A stretch of DNA of 64,000 nucleotides from Bacteroidota bacterium (GTDB lineage Bacteria > Bacteroidota > Ignavibacteria > Tepidaquicellales > Tepidaquicellaceae), in the NCBI GenBank assembly GCA_018266875.1, contig JAFDZR010000045.1:62001-126000 (forward strand). Reading direction: 5' to 3'. A program made the translations under genes and the position numbers. Shown piece after piece: positions 45,458 through 54,834 of the stretch (position 1 is its first letter; each line of letters opens with the position of its first letter). The notes beneath the pieces were generated by a model that was not told the origin of the DNA, did not search any database, and was given only the letters and a program-made list of their open reading frames with translations.

Positions 45458-45946
45458 TTAATTCTTTGGTATCTGAGCTATGAAATCATTAACGATCTTT
45501 TTCTGCTTCGCCTCGTCAAGATTATCATTGATTATTTTTTCCGCCGCTTTAATTGCGAGATCCGAGACTTCATGTCTGAGGTCATCCATGGCGGTTTCTT
45601 TTTCCTTCTTGATCTCCTGCTTTGCCTGTTCAATGAGTTTTCTTGAATCCTCAGTGGCTTTGGCTTTGATCTCTTCGCCTATTTTATTTGACATTTCCTT
45701 AGCCTCGTTTATTACTTTCATGGACTGCGCATTGGCGTCGGCGAGTATCTTCTTGTTCTGAACCATGATATCCTCAGCTTCTTTCTTCAGATTTTCAGCA
45801 TGTTCAACGGCATCCTTTATTGACTGCTCCCTTGAATGAAGAGCAGAAAGAAGAGGTTTCCACGCAAGCTTTTTAAGAAGAATAAGAAGCAGAACAAAGA
45901 TTATCATCTGCCAGATTATCAGCCCGGGATTAATGGATAAAAGCAT
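45458..45946 (-). CDS. atpF: ATP synthase F0 subunit b
   Basis: A 162-aa stator subunit from the ATG chosen here. The N-terminal transmembrane helix is LLSINPGLIIWQMIIFVLLLILLKKLAWKPLL; a long charged coiled coil follows (SIKDAVEHAENLKKEAEDIM...). An in-frame ATG lies 24 codons upstream (46018), but the family begins at M-L-L-x-I-N-P-G, and GAAGAAAAG sits just before this ATG. The only b-type gene seen, so a homodimer is expected. Confidence 0.94.
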   Translation of the reverse strand: MLLSINPGLIIWQMIIFVLLLILLKKLAWKPLLSALHSREQSIKDAVEHAENLKKEAEDIMVQNKKILADANAQSMKVINEAKEMSNKIGEEIKAKATEDSRKLIEQAKQEIKKEKETAMDDLRHEVSDLAIKAAEKIINDNLDEAKQKKIVNDFIAQIPKN

Positions 45947-46089
45947 CGGCTTTTCTTCATTCCCGCTGAATAAAAAGATAAAGGAATAATTATATAGTAA
46001 TGAAAGATAATATATCATTATCAGTTTAGTTTAAATTTATTTTCCGGTTCGAGGTATATTAATTACCTGTGTCCGGCTGCGAATTCTTT

Positions 46090-46311
46090 TTAGCTTTTTG
46101 TTGCAAGCAGAATGCAGATCACAAGACCGAACAGAGCAACACCTTCAACAAGTGCTGCGGCAATGATCATTGATGTTCTGATTTCGCCTAAAGCTTCAGG
46201 CTGTCTTCCGCTGGCTTCCATTGCAGATCCTGCAAGTCTGCCGATTCCGATTCCTGCTCCTATTACTGTCAATCCGGCTCCAATACCGGCTCCTAAAAAT
46301 GCTAAATCCAT
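46090..46311 (-). CDS. atpE: ATP synthase F0 subunit c
   Basis: A 73-aa two-helix proteolipid that forms the rotor ring. The first helix is glycine-rich (GAGIGAGLTVIGAGIGIGRLAGSA), the loop carries SGRQPEA, and the ion-binding carboxylate is E56 in ALVEGVALFGLV. The residue after E56 is glycine, not the Ser/Thr of the sodium-binding signature, which points to proton coupling. Confidence 0.97.
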   Translation of the reverse strand: MDLAFLGAGIGAGLTVIGAGIGIGRLAGSAMEASGRQPEALGEIRTSMIIAAALVEGVALFGLVICILLATKS

Positions 46312-46384
46312 TTTAGATTAGTCTCCTTTTGTTTTTAAGTTATTTTTAATTTGTTTATTTGCTTTGTTTTTTCTTCAAACCTGA

Positions 46385-47335
46385 TCAATGGTGATGCATT
46401 GCCATGTTAATGTATAATACTGAAAGCATTGTAAAAATATATGCCTGCAGCAGTGCAATAAAGATCTCCATTGAATATATAAATAGTGCGAAAGGAACTG
46501 CAATAATTGAACCTGCATATTCCATTACAAAAATCAGTCCTATCAGCGAGAATATTATTATTGAACCCGCTGTGATGTTCGCGAACAACCTCATAAGCAG
46601 AGCGAACGGCTTTGTGAACAATCCGAGAAATTCAACAACAATCATGATCGGAAGAACAAATGTCGGCACTCCCGGAGGTACAAGTCCTTTAAAATATCCT
46701 TTTATCCCGTGAGCCTGGATTCCCTTTGCCTGAGTAACTATAAAAGTGATCAGCGCAAGTCCGGTTGTAACATTGATGTTCTTGGTCGGCTGTGCCATGA
46801 ACGGAAACAATCCTATCAGATTTGCAAACATGATAAAAAAGAAAAGCGTTAAAAAGAACGGCATCATCTTTAATCCTTCTTTACCCATGTTGGGAACGAC
46901 AATGTCATCCCTTACAAATACTATCAGCGATTCAACGAGATTCCCAATGCCTCTTGGATACTTGTTCTTTTTATTGCTGGATGCCGCATAACCAAGTACG
47001 ATCACAAGAAGAATGATCGCTATGAACATCATGAAAAGACTTTTTGTGATTGAGAAATCAAATGTCATTCCTAGGAAATGGACAGGTTCAAAATGCGGAA
47101 GCGGGAGTTTACCCAGGAAATAAAAATCTACATAATGGTGATCTACTACTTTTTCTATAATGTCAAATTTCTCTTCGCTTCCGGAATGCTCTCCGGAAGT
47201 GCTTTCAGTATTCACATCCTTCTTTTCATCTGCAAAAGATGAATTTACCGATGCGGACATGAAAAATAAAATCAAAAGAAGACCTGTTAATCCTGTGAAA
47301 AGTGAACTGATTTTTAAAGTGGGTTTCAGATACAA
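46385..47335 (-). CDS. atpB: ATP synthase F0 subunit a
   Basis: A 316-aa membrane subunit forming the proton channel. The N-terminus carries a signal-like hydrophobic segment (LFTGLTGLLLILFFMSASVNSSFA) before an acidic, histidine-containing region, as in other Bacteroidota. The essential arginine lies in FALLMRLFANITAGSIIIFSLIG. The start is TTG at 47335, because the first in-frame ATG is at codon 26, inside the signal segment. Confidence 0.95.
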   Translation of the reverse strand: MYLKPTLKISSLFTGLTGLLLILFFMSASVNSSFADEKKDVNTESTSGEHSGSEEKFDIIEKVVDHHYVDFYFLGKLPLPHFEPVHFLGMTFDFSITKSLFMMFIAIILLVIVLGYAASSNKKNKYPRGIGNLVESLIVFVRDDIVVPNMGKEGLKMMPFFLTLFFFIMFANLIGLFPFMAQPTKNINVTTGLALITFIVTQAKGIQAHGIKGYFKGLVPPGVPTFVLPIMIVVEFLGLFTKPFALLMRLFANITAGSIIIFSLIGLIFVMEYAGSIIAVPFALFIYSMEIFIALLQAYIFTMLSVLYINMAMHHH

Positions 47336-47349
47336 AATATTAAAAATTT

Positions 47350-47748
47350 TTATGATACTTGTTTAGTGTTTTTTCGTCCGGCTGACATGTAGTTTATCTC
47401 CAGGATCATGAACAGAAAATAAAAGAAGAACAAAGCTACCGAAAAACCGATCTTATCAATTTTGAGAAAATATACAAGCAGGAAGACCAGTGCTGCTACT
47501 GCAAACATCCGTACTACCATACTTAAAAGAACTTTGTTGAAAAATCCTCTGCCCTGATCCCGGAAAGCCCTTGTGATTATATAACTTCCGGCCGTCACAT
47601 TTATGAAACTTATCGTCCATCCAAGTATCAGAGGTGTGATGTAAATCCTTAGATCAAGAATGAATATCAAAGTAAATGCCGCTGCAAGGAGAACAACGCT
47701 TATTATTACAGTCTTGAGAATGAACTTTTTGAAATCTAAAGTCTTCAG
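47350..47748 (-). CDS. ATP synthase subunit I-like membrane protein
   Basis: Four transmembrane helices in 132 aa if translation starts at the CTG at 47748. That CTG overlaps the atpZ stop as CTGA, and the encoded start (M)KTLDFKKFILKTVIISVVLLAAAFTLIF is a normal membrane-protein N-terminus. A TTG at 47670 would give 106 aa but cut the first helix. There is no ATG between the upstream in-frame TAA and codon ~76. AtpI proteins assist c-ring assembly or Mg2+ uptake in related operons. The position between atpZ and atpB supports the assignment. Confidence 0.7.
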   Translation of the reverse strand: MKTLDFKKFILKTVIISVVLLAAAFTLIFILDLRIYITPLILGWTISFINVTAGSYIITRAFRDQGRGFFNKVLLSMVVRMFAVAALVFLLVYFLKIDKIGFSVALFFFYFLFMILEINYMSAGRKNTKQVS

Positions 47749-48050
47749 AACTTATTGAATTTAGGATTTTTCTTTTTATCTTCTTCGGTAAGTTTCTTTA
47801 TATGAAGATAGAAACTGTAAAATCCCGCTGCGAATCCGATAAATGTCAAAATTAGTGTGAATAAAAATCCTGTCTGAAACTTACCATCAAGCCACATCCC
47901 TACCCAGAGAAATATCAGAATTGTTACAACAAGAGAAACGCCGAGCCCTGAATACTGCCATACTTTTGAATCTGCACTTAAAACCGGCTTTGAAAGTATC
48001 TTTTTTAAAGTACTTAAGCTCTTTTCGGGAGTGTTTTTCCTGTTATCCAT
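47745..48050 (-). CDS. atpZ: AtpZ/AtpI family F0F1-ATPase accessory protein
   Basis: 101 aa with two transmembrane helices: SGLGVSLVVTILIFLWVGMWLDGKF and FTLILTFIGFAAGFYSFYLHIKKLTEE. The W-x-G-x-W-L-D-x-K/R loop and the helical end match AtpZ-type proteins encoded at the head of atp operons. It is the first gene of the operon, 20 nt past a promoter-like sequence. Confidence 0.85.
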   Translation of the reverse strand: MDNRKNTPEKSLSTLKKILSKPVLSADSKVWQYSGLGVSLVVTILIFLWVGMWLDGKFQTGFLFTLILTFIGFAAGFYSFYLHIKKLTEEDKKKNPKFNKF

Positions 48051-48069
48051 AAAACATCGTTGGCAATTA

Positions 48070-48100
48070 CAAATTTAATTAAAATGAGTTGTAAAATCAA
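48070..48100 (-). promoter_or_regulatory. Bacteroidota-type promoter of the atp operon
   Basis: On the minus strand TTG (48100-48098) is followed after 20 nt by TAAATTTG (48077-48070), an exact match to the Bacteroidota -7 consensus TAnnTTTG, with the -33 TTG at permitted spacing. Transcription would start near 48065, leaving a leader of about 15 nt before the atpZ ATG. Confidence 0.55.
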
Positions 48101-48245
48101 TTCAGCTTTACCGGGATTCTGAAAAAAATAATTTTATTTTTCACGTTATTTATACCGGTTGAACTAAAGGCCGGAACTTACAAAACTCTATCCGTAAGTA
48201 AATATTCCGGGGAAAATAATTTGCCTGTAAGACTTTATCATTCTT

Positions 48246-51236
48246 TCAGACTTCAACAATCTCATTCAAACCCGTAAAAAATATTTTTGCGGTTATTTTT
48301 TTTCCGGGATAGATTTCGCTTACAGCTTCTCTGTAAATGCCGAGCTGCTTTTTATATTTTTCAATGTATTTTTTACTTCTGTCTGTCTTATAGTCAATTA
48401 TCTCTATTCTGTCCTCATATTTGAGAAGAAGATCAATTGTACCTCTTATCACTTTATTGCCTTTCGGATAAAGAAAATCCGCTTCTGGAATGATCTCATC
48501 GGCGCCGCAGTTCTTTAGAAAATCTGTGATTGCCTGAAGCTCACTGCTGCCGGTTTCAATTCCGGTATAATAAGCGAGCTTCTGAGCAGCCAGATGGATC
48601 TTATTTCCGTATGCCATGGCTTCATTCGAAGCAGTAAAGTAAGTCGGTATAGATTCATTTTCATCTGAAGAATAATTCCTTGTTTCATCGTATGCTCCTT
48701 CTGCTGAAGCTGATTCATCAAGCGCTGTTTTATTATCTGTTTCTTCCATCAGGAAATGGACGGAAACAAATTCCCTTTCATCTTCTGAAGCAACATTTAG
48801 AACTATTTCTTCAGTGGGTATTTCCGTCTCAAATTTAACCGGGATGATATCGTATTTAAAATCCTTTACAGATTCAATTCCTGATTTTTCTTCCAGACCG
48901 GTAAAGAATAATGACGGCTTTCTTGCTGTGAAATAAAGATACTGCTTAGCCCTTGTAACTGCTACATACAGAAGTCTGCGTTCCTCGTCATAATCAATTT
49001 TCTTTATCATTTTATTCAGGATCTCAGATCTGAAATTTGAGAACACTCCGGGATATCCGTTTATAATTCCGAACTGTTTGCGTAATCTGAGACCGGAAAC
49101 GGGATTGAAATATATTTCACCTGTTGAATTTTTTGAAGACGGGAAAACCCTTAAATTCATATTTGCAAGTAAAACTGCCGGATATTCCAGTCCCTTTACC
49201 CCGTGAATAGTCTGAAAGATCACTGCATCATCTGTGTTGTTTATTTCCACTTTGAATCTCTCCCGCTTTAATCTGTCTATCAGGTTAGCAAGTTCTCCGG
49301 GTGAAAGTATTTCACTCTTTGTCCAGTTGCTGAATTCAGTAATGATTGCATTACTGTATGCGTCATCGAATCCGTATCTTGTGAATATCTTTTCAATAAT
49401 ATTGATCAGACCGTGATTTTCTGAAACGAGTTTATTGCGGAACGAGAACAGCTCTGAGAAATAATTCTTTTCTTCATCAGTCTTTCCTTTTTCAATGAGC
49501 TTTGCGAGATATTTTAATTCGTTATATTTGTTCCCGTCCTTCTCCAGTATAGGCACCCATCCGTCAACCGCTTTTTCATTCAGCATTACTCTCAGCCAGG
49601 CGAGCAGAAGTATTCCCTGTTCAGATGCAAAGAGTTCCAGTCCTCCTTCAAAGTTCACAGGTATGCCCTTTTCTATTCCCGACTTCTGCAGTCTGAGACC
49701 GAATTCATTTGTTCTTGACAGAACGCATATATCCGAATACTTCAATCTCCTTTCTTCCTTTACATTTCCTAGACTGTCAAACTCTCTGATTAAATATTTA
49801 TCATTGTTAGTCAGCTCCGAGATTTTCATGAGAAGCAGTTCAATTTCACTGTCAGGATCTTCCTTATCCGCTTCATAAAATCTGACGTCGGTAATATCCT
49901 CAAGCTCCCTTTTTGCAATCAGCGCTTTGCTGAAATTTTTATTTATCAGTTCATAATCAGGTTCATCATTACCGGGTCCTGTGCAGCGCAGTGCATGAAG
50001 ACTGAAGTCAAGTATCTTCTGCGAACTTCTGTAATTAAATTCAAAAGTAATTTTGCTGATCAGCTCCTCACCGGTACCGAAAGTTATTATTTGTCTGTCT
50101 TCATTTAATAATTTTTTGTATTCAGACAATCTTTCCGAAAACTGGGTAATATTCCCGATCGTGGTATTTCTGAATCCGTAAATCCCCTGCTTCCAGTCTC
50201 CTACCACGCCAAGGTTAGCTCTGCCGTTCATGTCTTTACAGAGCAGCATAAGCAGCAGGAACTGGAGTTCATCAGTATCCTGAAATTCATCAACCATTAT
50301 ATATTCAAACTGCGCCTCCACTCTCACTCTGTCATCACTGAACAGGATCAGAAATGAGAACATAATTACAAAATCAAAATTCAGGATATTCCTGCTGAGC
50401 ATGAACTCAATGTAGGAAAAGTATACATCTCTTATAAACTCAATGAAAACTCCCTGTTCATCATCAGTGAATAGAATATCCCTTAAATCTTCGTTTACTC
50501 TGCATCCTTCCAGCCAGTCGTCTATATCGAAATCAATAAATATATTATCCCTCATTTTGTTAATAATCTTATACAGATCATTCTGCACTTCCTTATTATT
50601 ATTCTTACTTGCTTTTTCCAAATTCAATTTATCGAATATTTCTGCGTAACGATTATAGTTTCCCTTCAGAAGTTCCACGCCGCTGCCGAACCAACCCTTC
50701 TCCGTCGGGAAGATCCCAAGGCTGCAGAGTTTTTTTATTATTGAAAGCACCGGACTGTAATCATCATCAAGACTTTTATAAATATTCCCGTATTTCCCGA
50801 AAGTATTTTTTCTGAATGCCAGATAAAATTTTCTGAAGATCTCATTTTCATAAACCGATTCTTCGGCAACGTTGAAATTTCCGGTTAACATCTCATTAAT
50901 ACCTAGTATCCGCGGAGCATTAAGACCATGCTTTTTTAAAAATCTCATGCAGTAAGCGTGGAAATTAAGGACAGGAGCTTCAAGTAAATCAGTAATGTTT
51001 ACATCTTTTTCAAATTTTTTGGTTACAACATCGTTTCTCATTTTTTCATATGCATTCCTGGTAAAAGTTATCAGCAGTATATCTTTCGGATGAACACCTT
51101 TGTTAATGAGATTTTCATATCTCCTGATTATTGTATGAGTTTTTCCCGTTCCCGCTCCGGCGTCCACTAAGTAAATGCCGTCCAGAGATCCGGCAAATGT
51201 ATCCTGGGGATTTATTTTTTTCTTATCAGTCTTCAT
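48246..51236 (-). CDS. addA: AddA-type helicase-nuclease (UvrD/RecB family)
   Basis: A 996-aa superfamily 1 helicase fused to a nuclease. Walker A is AGAGTGKT (26-33); IMVDEFQDTDELQ is the Walker B motif, VVGDWKQGIYGFRN motif III, FQTIHGVKGLEYPAVLL motif V and EERRLLYVAVTRAKQYLYFT motif VI. The C-terminal RecB-like nuclease has D935 (GTIDLL) and D948-Y-K950 (IIDYKTDRSK). With AddB it would resect double-strand breaks for recombination. The start overlaps the end of addB by 11 nt. Confidence 0.92.
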   Translation of the reverse strand: MKTDKKKINPQDTFAGSLDGIYLVDAGAGTGKTHTIIRRYENLINKGVHPKDILLITFTRNAYEKMRNDVVTKKFEKDVNITDLLEAPVLNFHAYCMRFLKKHGLNAPRILGINEMLTGNFNVAEESVYENEIFRKFYLAFRKNTFGKYGNIYKSLDDDYSPVLSIIKKLCSLGIFPTEKGWFGSGVELLKGNYNRYAEIFDKLNLEKASKNNNKEVQNDLYKIINKMRDNIFIDFDIDDWLEGCRVNEDLRDILFTDDEQGVFIEFIRDVYFSYIEFMLSRNILNFDFVIMFSFLILFSDDRVRVEAQFEYIMVDEFQDTDELQFLLLMLLCKDMNGRANLGVVGDWKQGIYGFRNTTIGNITQFSERLSEYKKLLNEDRQIITFGTGEELISKITFEFNYRSSQKILDFSLHALRCTGPGNDEPDYELINKNFSKALIAKRELEDITDVRFYEADKEDPDSEIELLLMKISELTNNDKYLIREFDSLGNVKEERRLKYSDICVLSRTNEFGLRLQKSGIEKGIPVNFEGGLELFASEQGILLLAWLRVMLNEKAVDGWVPILEKDGNKYNELKYLAKLIEKGKTDEEKNYFSELFSFRNKLVSENHGLINIIEKIFTRYGFDDAYSNAIITEFSNWTKSEILSPGELANLIDRLKRERFKVEINNTDDAVIFQTIHGVKGLEYPAVLLANMNLRVFPSSKNSTGEIYFNPVSGLRLRKQFGIINGYPGVFSNFRSEILNKMIKKIDYDEERRLLYVAVTRAKQYLYFTARKPSLFFTGLEEKSGIESVKDFKYDIIPVKFETEIPTEEIVLNVASEDEREFVSVHFLMEETDNKTALDESASAEGAYDETRNYSSDENESIPTYFTASNEAMAYGNKIHLAAQKLAYYTGIETGSSELQAITDFLKNCGADEIIPEADFLYPKGNKVIRGTIDLLLKYEDRIEIIDYKTDRSKKYIEKYKKQLGIYREAVSEIYPGKKITAKIFFTGLNEIVEV

Positions 51237-53922
51237 CAGCAGTCAGTAATTTATTTCCCGTACAAATATTCAGATAATCACAGTTTGCGCAGATACTTCT
51301 AAGATCATAAACAGGTCTGTTTGGGAAATCACTCTTTTTAAATTCATTTATTTCTTTAAGAGTCTCTTTTGCAAAATCAAGGAATTCATCCACTTCATCT
51401 TTGTAAATATGAGGATATTCCTTTGAACCTGTTCTTGCTTTGTTTAATTCTTTAAATAAGGGCTTGATTATATTATCCCTGAAAGTTTCATCCTTTCTTT
51501 TATTAAAATGTTTATGGTTTATACCATTCTCAAGCAGGTATCCGTGAATCTTGTTTTCGAGAATTTCTGTTACAGAGCTCAGATCATAGAAATTTATCTG
51601 ATCAAAATTATCAAGAATAAACTTTCTGAATATTTCATAACTCAGGGTCTTCAGTAATTCGATTTTAGGGTAAAGACAGTCATAAAACTCATTTGAAATG
51701 ATATACCTTTTAAAGGTATCCGGAATGTAAGTAACCGAAGTGATTGATTTTTCCGGGTCCTGAATACCTTTGATATAATCGGTAAATTTCAGTAGGATAT
51801 ACAGATAAATGAATCTGATCTTTTCATCGGGATTCTCCTCTCTTTTGGCGGCGAGATAAGCTACAGTCTGAAAGTTCGCGCTTTCGGCTTTTTCTTTTCC
51901 GAGAATTTCGACTTTGTATTCCTTAATAAGATCAGTTTCGGATTTCCTGCCTTTGCTTGATTTATAATCGACTATTGTCTGTCCGGAAGCGAGGTCGATC
52001 TTTCCGCTGATACCGGACAATTCCTTCTTAAGCCATTGTTCAGTGTTGAGATATCTTTTTCCAAGACCTGTCTCGGGAAAGAGAAAATTGCTTTCTCTAT
52101 TATTTATACCTGCATTCTTTGATGTATCAATTTCATAATCAAAATTCTGACTGTCGATAAAATCCATTATGACTTTCATTCCAATCTCAAACGAGGTTTT
52201 TTCAGTGTCTTTATTGAACTCCCTTAAAAATCCGGAGTACTTTTTTAAAATGAGATCAAGTATTGCATCAAATTTTTCCCTGCTGTATTCCGGATAGTTA
52301 AAATAAAATTCCGCAAAGCAGTGCAGCAGAGTTCCTTTAAGGAAATAACTTTTCTGTTCCTGCGGGATTATTTTTCCGTATGAATATCTCTTTGGGCAGA
52401 TGTAAAAAGTGTTAAGCGAAGAAGGTGAAATATAACTTTCAAAATCAGCCGGACCCGAATTGACTTTCGGAGCTGTTTGTTTTGATCGTTTTTTCTTTTC
52501 GGATTTTATCAAAGCAAATACGGGATTAAAAAATTCATCCCCGAAACCTTTTATATCCTTTCCTGAAAGCATATTGAAATAATAGCAGGGGATCACAGGC
52601 TGATTCTTCCTTATGTTAATCGCCAAATAGATTTTTTCTTTTCCCTGGGAAAGGAGTATCTGGAATTTTTCAAGATCCTTTTTTTCTTCGGTTATTTTCT
52701 CTACATAAGCTTTATCAGTGTTAAGTCTAGTCCAGCTGTCATCCATTCCAATGAAAACTGTTAAGGGTCTGTCAACGAATGCAGCGTTTGAGGCATTTAC
52801 GAGAAGCACTCCCTGCTCCGATTTTCCGGTTTCTATGTCAAAGTTCAGAATGAAATATTTCAGCACATTGAAATTATCTTCTGTAATTTTATTTTTGCCG
52901 AGTCCTGTAATGTTAAAAACATTCCGCAGTTCGGGATTGAATTTCTTTCCCGAAATGAATTCTGTTTTATCCAGAAGCTCAGAGAACGTAAGATCCCCTA
53001 TCCCTGTCATAAGTTCATAAATATTCAGGAATATCTTTTTTCCCTCGTCAGTATTTAAATATCCCTGAAGATTATATTCTGCAAACTCCCTTTTAATATT
53101 GATTCCGAAAAGGGATTCTGCAAACAAAACATCCTTTACGCTGTGATCCCAGACATTAAATGAAGATTCTATGAAAGATAAAAACCTGCCGGCGGAAATG
53201 TCATCGCGCAGCAGGGATTTTGATTCTACTCTTACTCCTTTCTGACTTAATCCTGTCGTAAAGATATTTTTCAGTTCGCTGTCGGTATTGAATATCAATG
53301 CCACTTCATTCTGGTTTTTCGGATTAACAAGAGATAAAACGCTGTTTATAAGGTCGTTATAAGAATTGAAAAGATATGTTTTATTTTCACTGAATGAAAA
53401 TTCCTCAGAGCTAAGCAGCTCTTTATTTTCATAAAAAATATCCTTTTTAGGAAGCACCTGTCTGTCAAGGACATTGAACAGTTCAAGTCCGGCAACGGCA
53501 ATCTTCTTATCTCCGTAAAATTCCTCATCAAAATTCTCCATTGCAAATTCCACGGTCCTGTATTCACTGAAAAATCCGAGAAGTTCTTTTTCCTGTCCGA
53601 GATAAAGCTCGCAGCTTTCAAGCAGACCTGTATGATTCCAGATCTCAAATATTTTTTCAACGCTCTGATGAATATATCTGAGCGGTTTTTTTGATTTTTT
53701 GTAGATTTCCAGAATGAGTTCGGATTTGGAATATATCCTGTCATAATAAACCGTGCCGAATTTCAGAGCAAGCTGACGAGGAGTCATGGCTAGTAATCCA
53801 AGACGGGGTTTGTCCGTATTCCTGTTAAGAGCCGAAGCAAGAGGAACGTCTGTGGTAATGACAAGGTCATAGTTCTTTACTTCATTGTAGATCTCCTTAA
53901 TATTTTTGGATTTTTTCATCAT
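51226..53922 (-). CDS. addB: AddB-type nuclease subunit with predicted Fe-S cluster
   Basis: About 898 aa. The N-terminal two thirds is a degenerate helicase-like region without a usable Walker A. The C-terminal PD-(D/E)XK nuclease has GKIDLA and D653-Y-K655 (IVDYKSSKG), using numbering from the TTG one codon upstream of the chosen ATG. C510 (FYICPKRYSYG) and the cluster C879-x2-C882-x5-C888 match the four-cysteine Fe-S fold that closes the AddB nuclease. The partner gene addA overlaps its 3' end. Length is shorter than the ~1160-aa Bacillus AddB. Confidence 0.85.
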   Translation of the reverse strand: MMKKSKNIKEIYNEVKNYDLVITTDVPLASALNRNTDKPRLGLLAMTPRQLALKFGTVYYDRIYSKSELILEIYKKSKKPLRYIHQSVEKIFEIWNHTGLLESCELYLGQEKELLGFFSEYRTVEFAMENFDEEFYGDKKIAVAGLELFNVLDRQVLPKKDIFYENKELLSSEEFSFSENKTYLFNSYNDLINSVLSLVNPKNQNEVALIFNTDSELKNIFTTGLSQKGVRVESKSLLRDDISAGRFLSFIESSFNVWDHSVKDVLFAESLFGINIKREFAEYNLQGYLNTDEGKKIFLNIYELMTGIGDLTFSELLDKTEFISGKKFNPELRNVFNITGLGKNKITEDNFNVLKYFILNFDIETGKSEQGVLLVNASNAAFVDRPLTVFIGMDDSWTRLNTDKAYVEKITEEKKDLEKFQILLSQGKEKIYLAINIRKNQPVIPCYYFNMLSGKDIKGFGDEFFNPVFALIKSEKKKRSKQTAPKVNSGPADFESYISPSSLNTFYICPKRYSYGKIIPQEQKSYFLKGTLLHCFAEFYFNYPEYSREKFDAILDLILKKYSGFLREFNKDTEKTSFEIGMKVIMDFIDSQNFDYEIDTSKNAGINNRESNFLFPETGLGKRYLNTEQWLKKELSGISGKIDLASGQTIVDYKSSKGRKSETDLIKEYKVEILGKEKAESANFQTVAYLAAKREENPDEKIRFIYLYILLKFTDYIKGIQDPEKSITSVTYIPDTFKRYIISNEFYDCLYPKIELLKTLSYEIFRKFILDNFDQINFYDLSSVTEILENKIHGYLLENGINHKHFNKRKDETFRDNIIKPLFKELNKARTGSKEYPHIYKDEVDEFLDFAKETLKEINEFKKSDFPNRPVYDLRSICANCDYLNICTGNKLLTADED

Positions 53923-54047
53923 CAAAATATGGCAATGCAGTTCGGGATTCTGTTCAATTTTGGATAAATTGAATATTAATTTTGAAAATAGTTAATTAAC
54001 TTCACAAATTAAATTCTATGTATAAGGATAACATATAAATTTTTTTT

Positions 54048-54833
54048 ATGCCAAAAAGTAAAAACAGGATCAGGATATACTCCTGGAATGTAAACGGGAT
54101 CAGGGCGGTTCAGAAAAAAGGATTCATGGACTGGTTCAAAAAAAGCAAAGGGAATATTATCTGCCTGCAGGAGACTAAGGCGCAGCCTGAACAGATTGAC
54201 GACTCATTAAAAGAGATACGCGGGTACAGTTCATACTGGTTCTCGGCAGAGAAGAAGGGGTATTCAGGTGTGGCAGTTTACAGCGACATCGAGCCGAAAA
54301 CCGTTACAAACGGTTTTGGCAATCCCGCATTTGATAAGGAAGGACGTGTTATCTTTGCTGAATATGACAAATATGTTCTCGCAAATGTATATTTCCCAAA
54401 CGGAGGAAGAGGTCCCGAAAGGATAAAATACAAACTTGATTTCTATGACGAACTTTTCTTCTTCATAGAAAAAAAATACAGGGACAGAAAAGGAATTATT
54501 GTCACAGGCGATTACAATACTGCGCATAAGGAAATTGATCTGGCGCGTCCTAAAGAAAACACGGCTACTTCCGGATTTATGCCGGTTGAAAGAGAATGGA
54601 TAGACAGACTTATCAACCTCGGTTATGTTGACGTCTTCAGAAAATTCAACGACAAGCCCGGACAGTATTCTTACTGGGATCAGATCACGCGCGCAAGAGA
54701 AAGGAATGTCGGATGGCGGATTGATTATTTTCTCGTCTCTGATGATTTTGCGGACAGGGTTACAAAAGCTGAGATCCACTCTGACATTATGGGCAGTGAT
54801 CATTGCCCCGTATCAATTACCATGGAGCTGTAG
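54048..54833 (+). CDS. xth: Exodeoxyribonuclease III / AP endonuclease
   Basis: A 261-aa enzyme of the exonuclease III/APE1 family, for base-excision repair at abasic sites. Motifs: IYSWNVNGIRAVQKKGF, CLQETKAQ (catalytic Glu), GDYNTAHKEIDLARP (Asp-Asn), WRIDYFLVS and MGSDHCPVSI (Asp-His). Length is standard. The next gene starts one base after its stop, and both are divergent from addB, so a small repair-linked transcript is likely. Confidence 0.96.
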   Translation: MPKSKNRIRIYSWNVNGIRAVQKKGFMDWFKKSKGNIICLQETKAQPEQIDDSLKEIRGYSSYWFSAEKKGYSGVAVYSDIEPKTVTNGFGNPAFDKEGRVIFAEYDKYVLANVYFPNGGRGPERIKYKLDFYDELFFFIEKKYRDRKGIIVTGDYNTAHKEIDLARPKENTATSGFMPVEREWIDRLINLGYVDVFRKFNDKPGQYSYWDQITRARERNVGWRIDYFLVSDDFADRVTKAEIHSDIMGSDHCPVSITMEL

Positions 54834-54834
54834 A

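Noticed and set aside
45947-46018. 24-codon extension of atpF
   Set aside because: The extension breaks the standard subunit b N-terminus and has no ribosome-binding site.
54625-54834. Longer N-terminus for the quinone-oxidoreductase gene, overlapping xth by ~200 nt
   Set aside because: The extra 70 residues have no dehydrogenase character and come from another frame of xth. The ATG at 54835 has its own GGAG and the normal MDR start.
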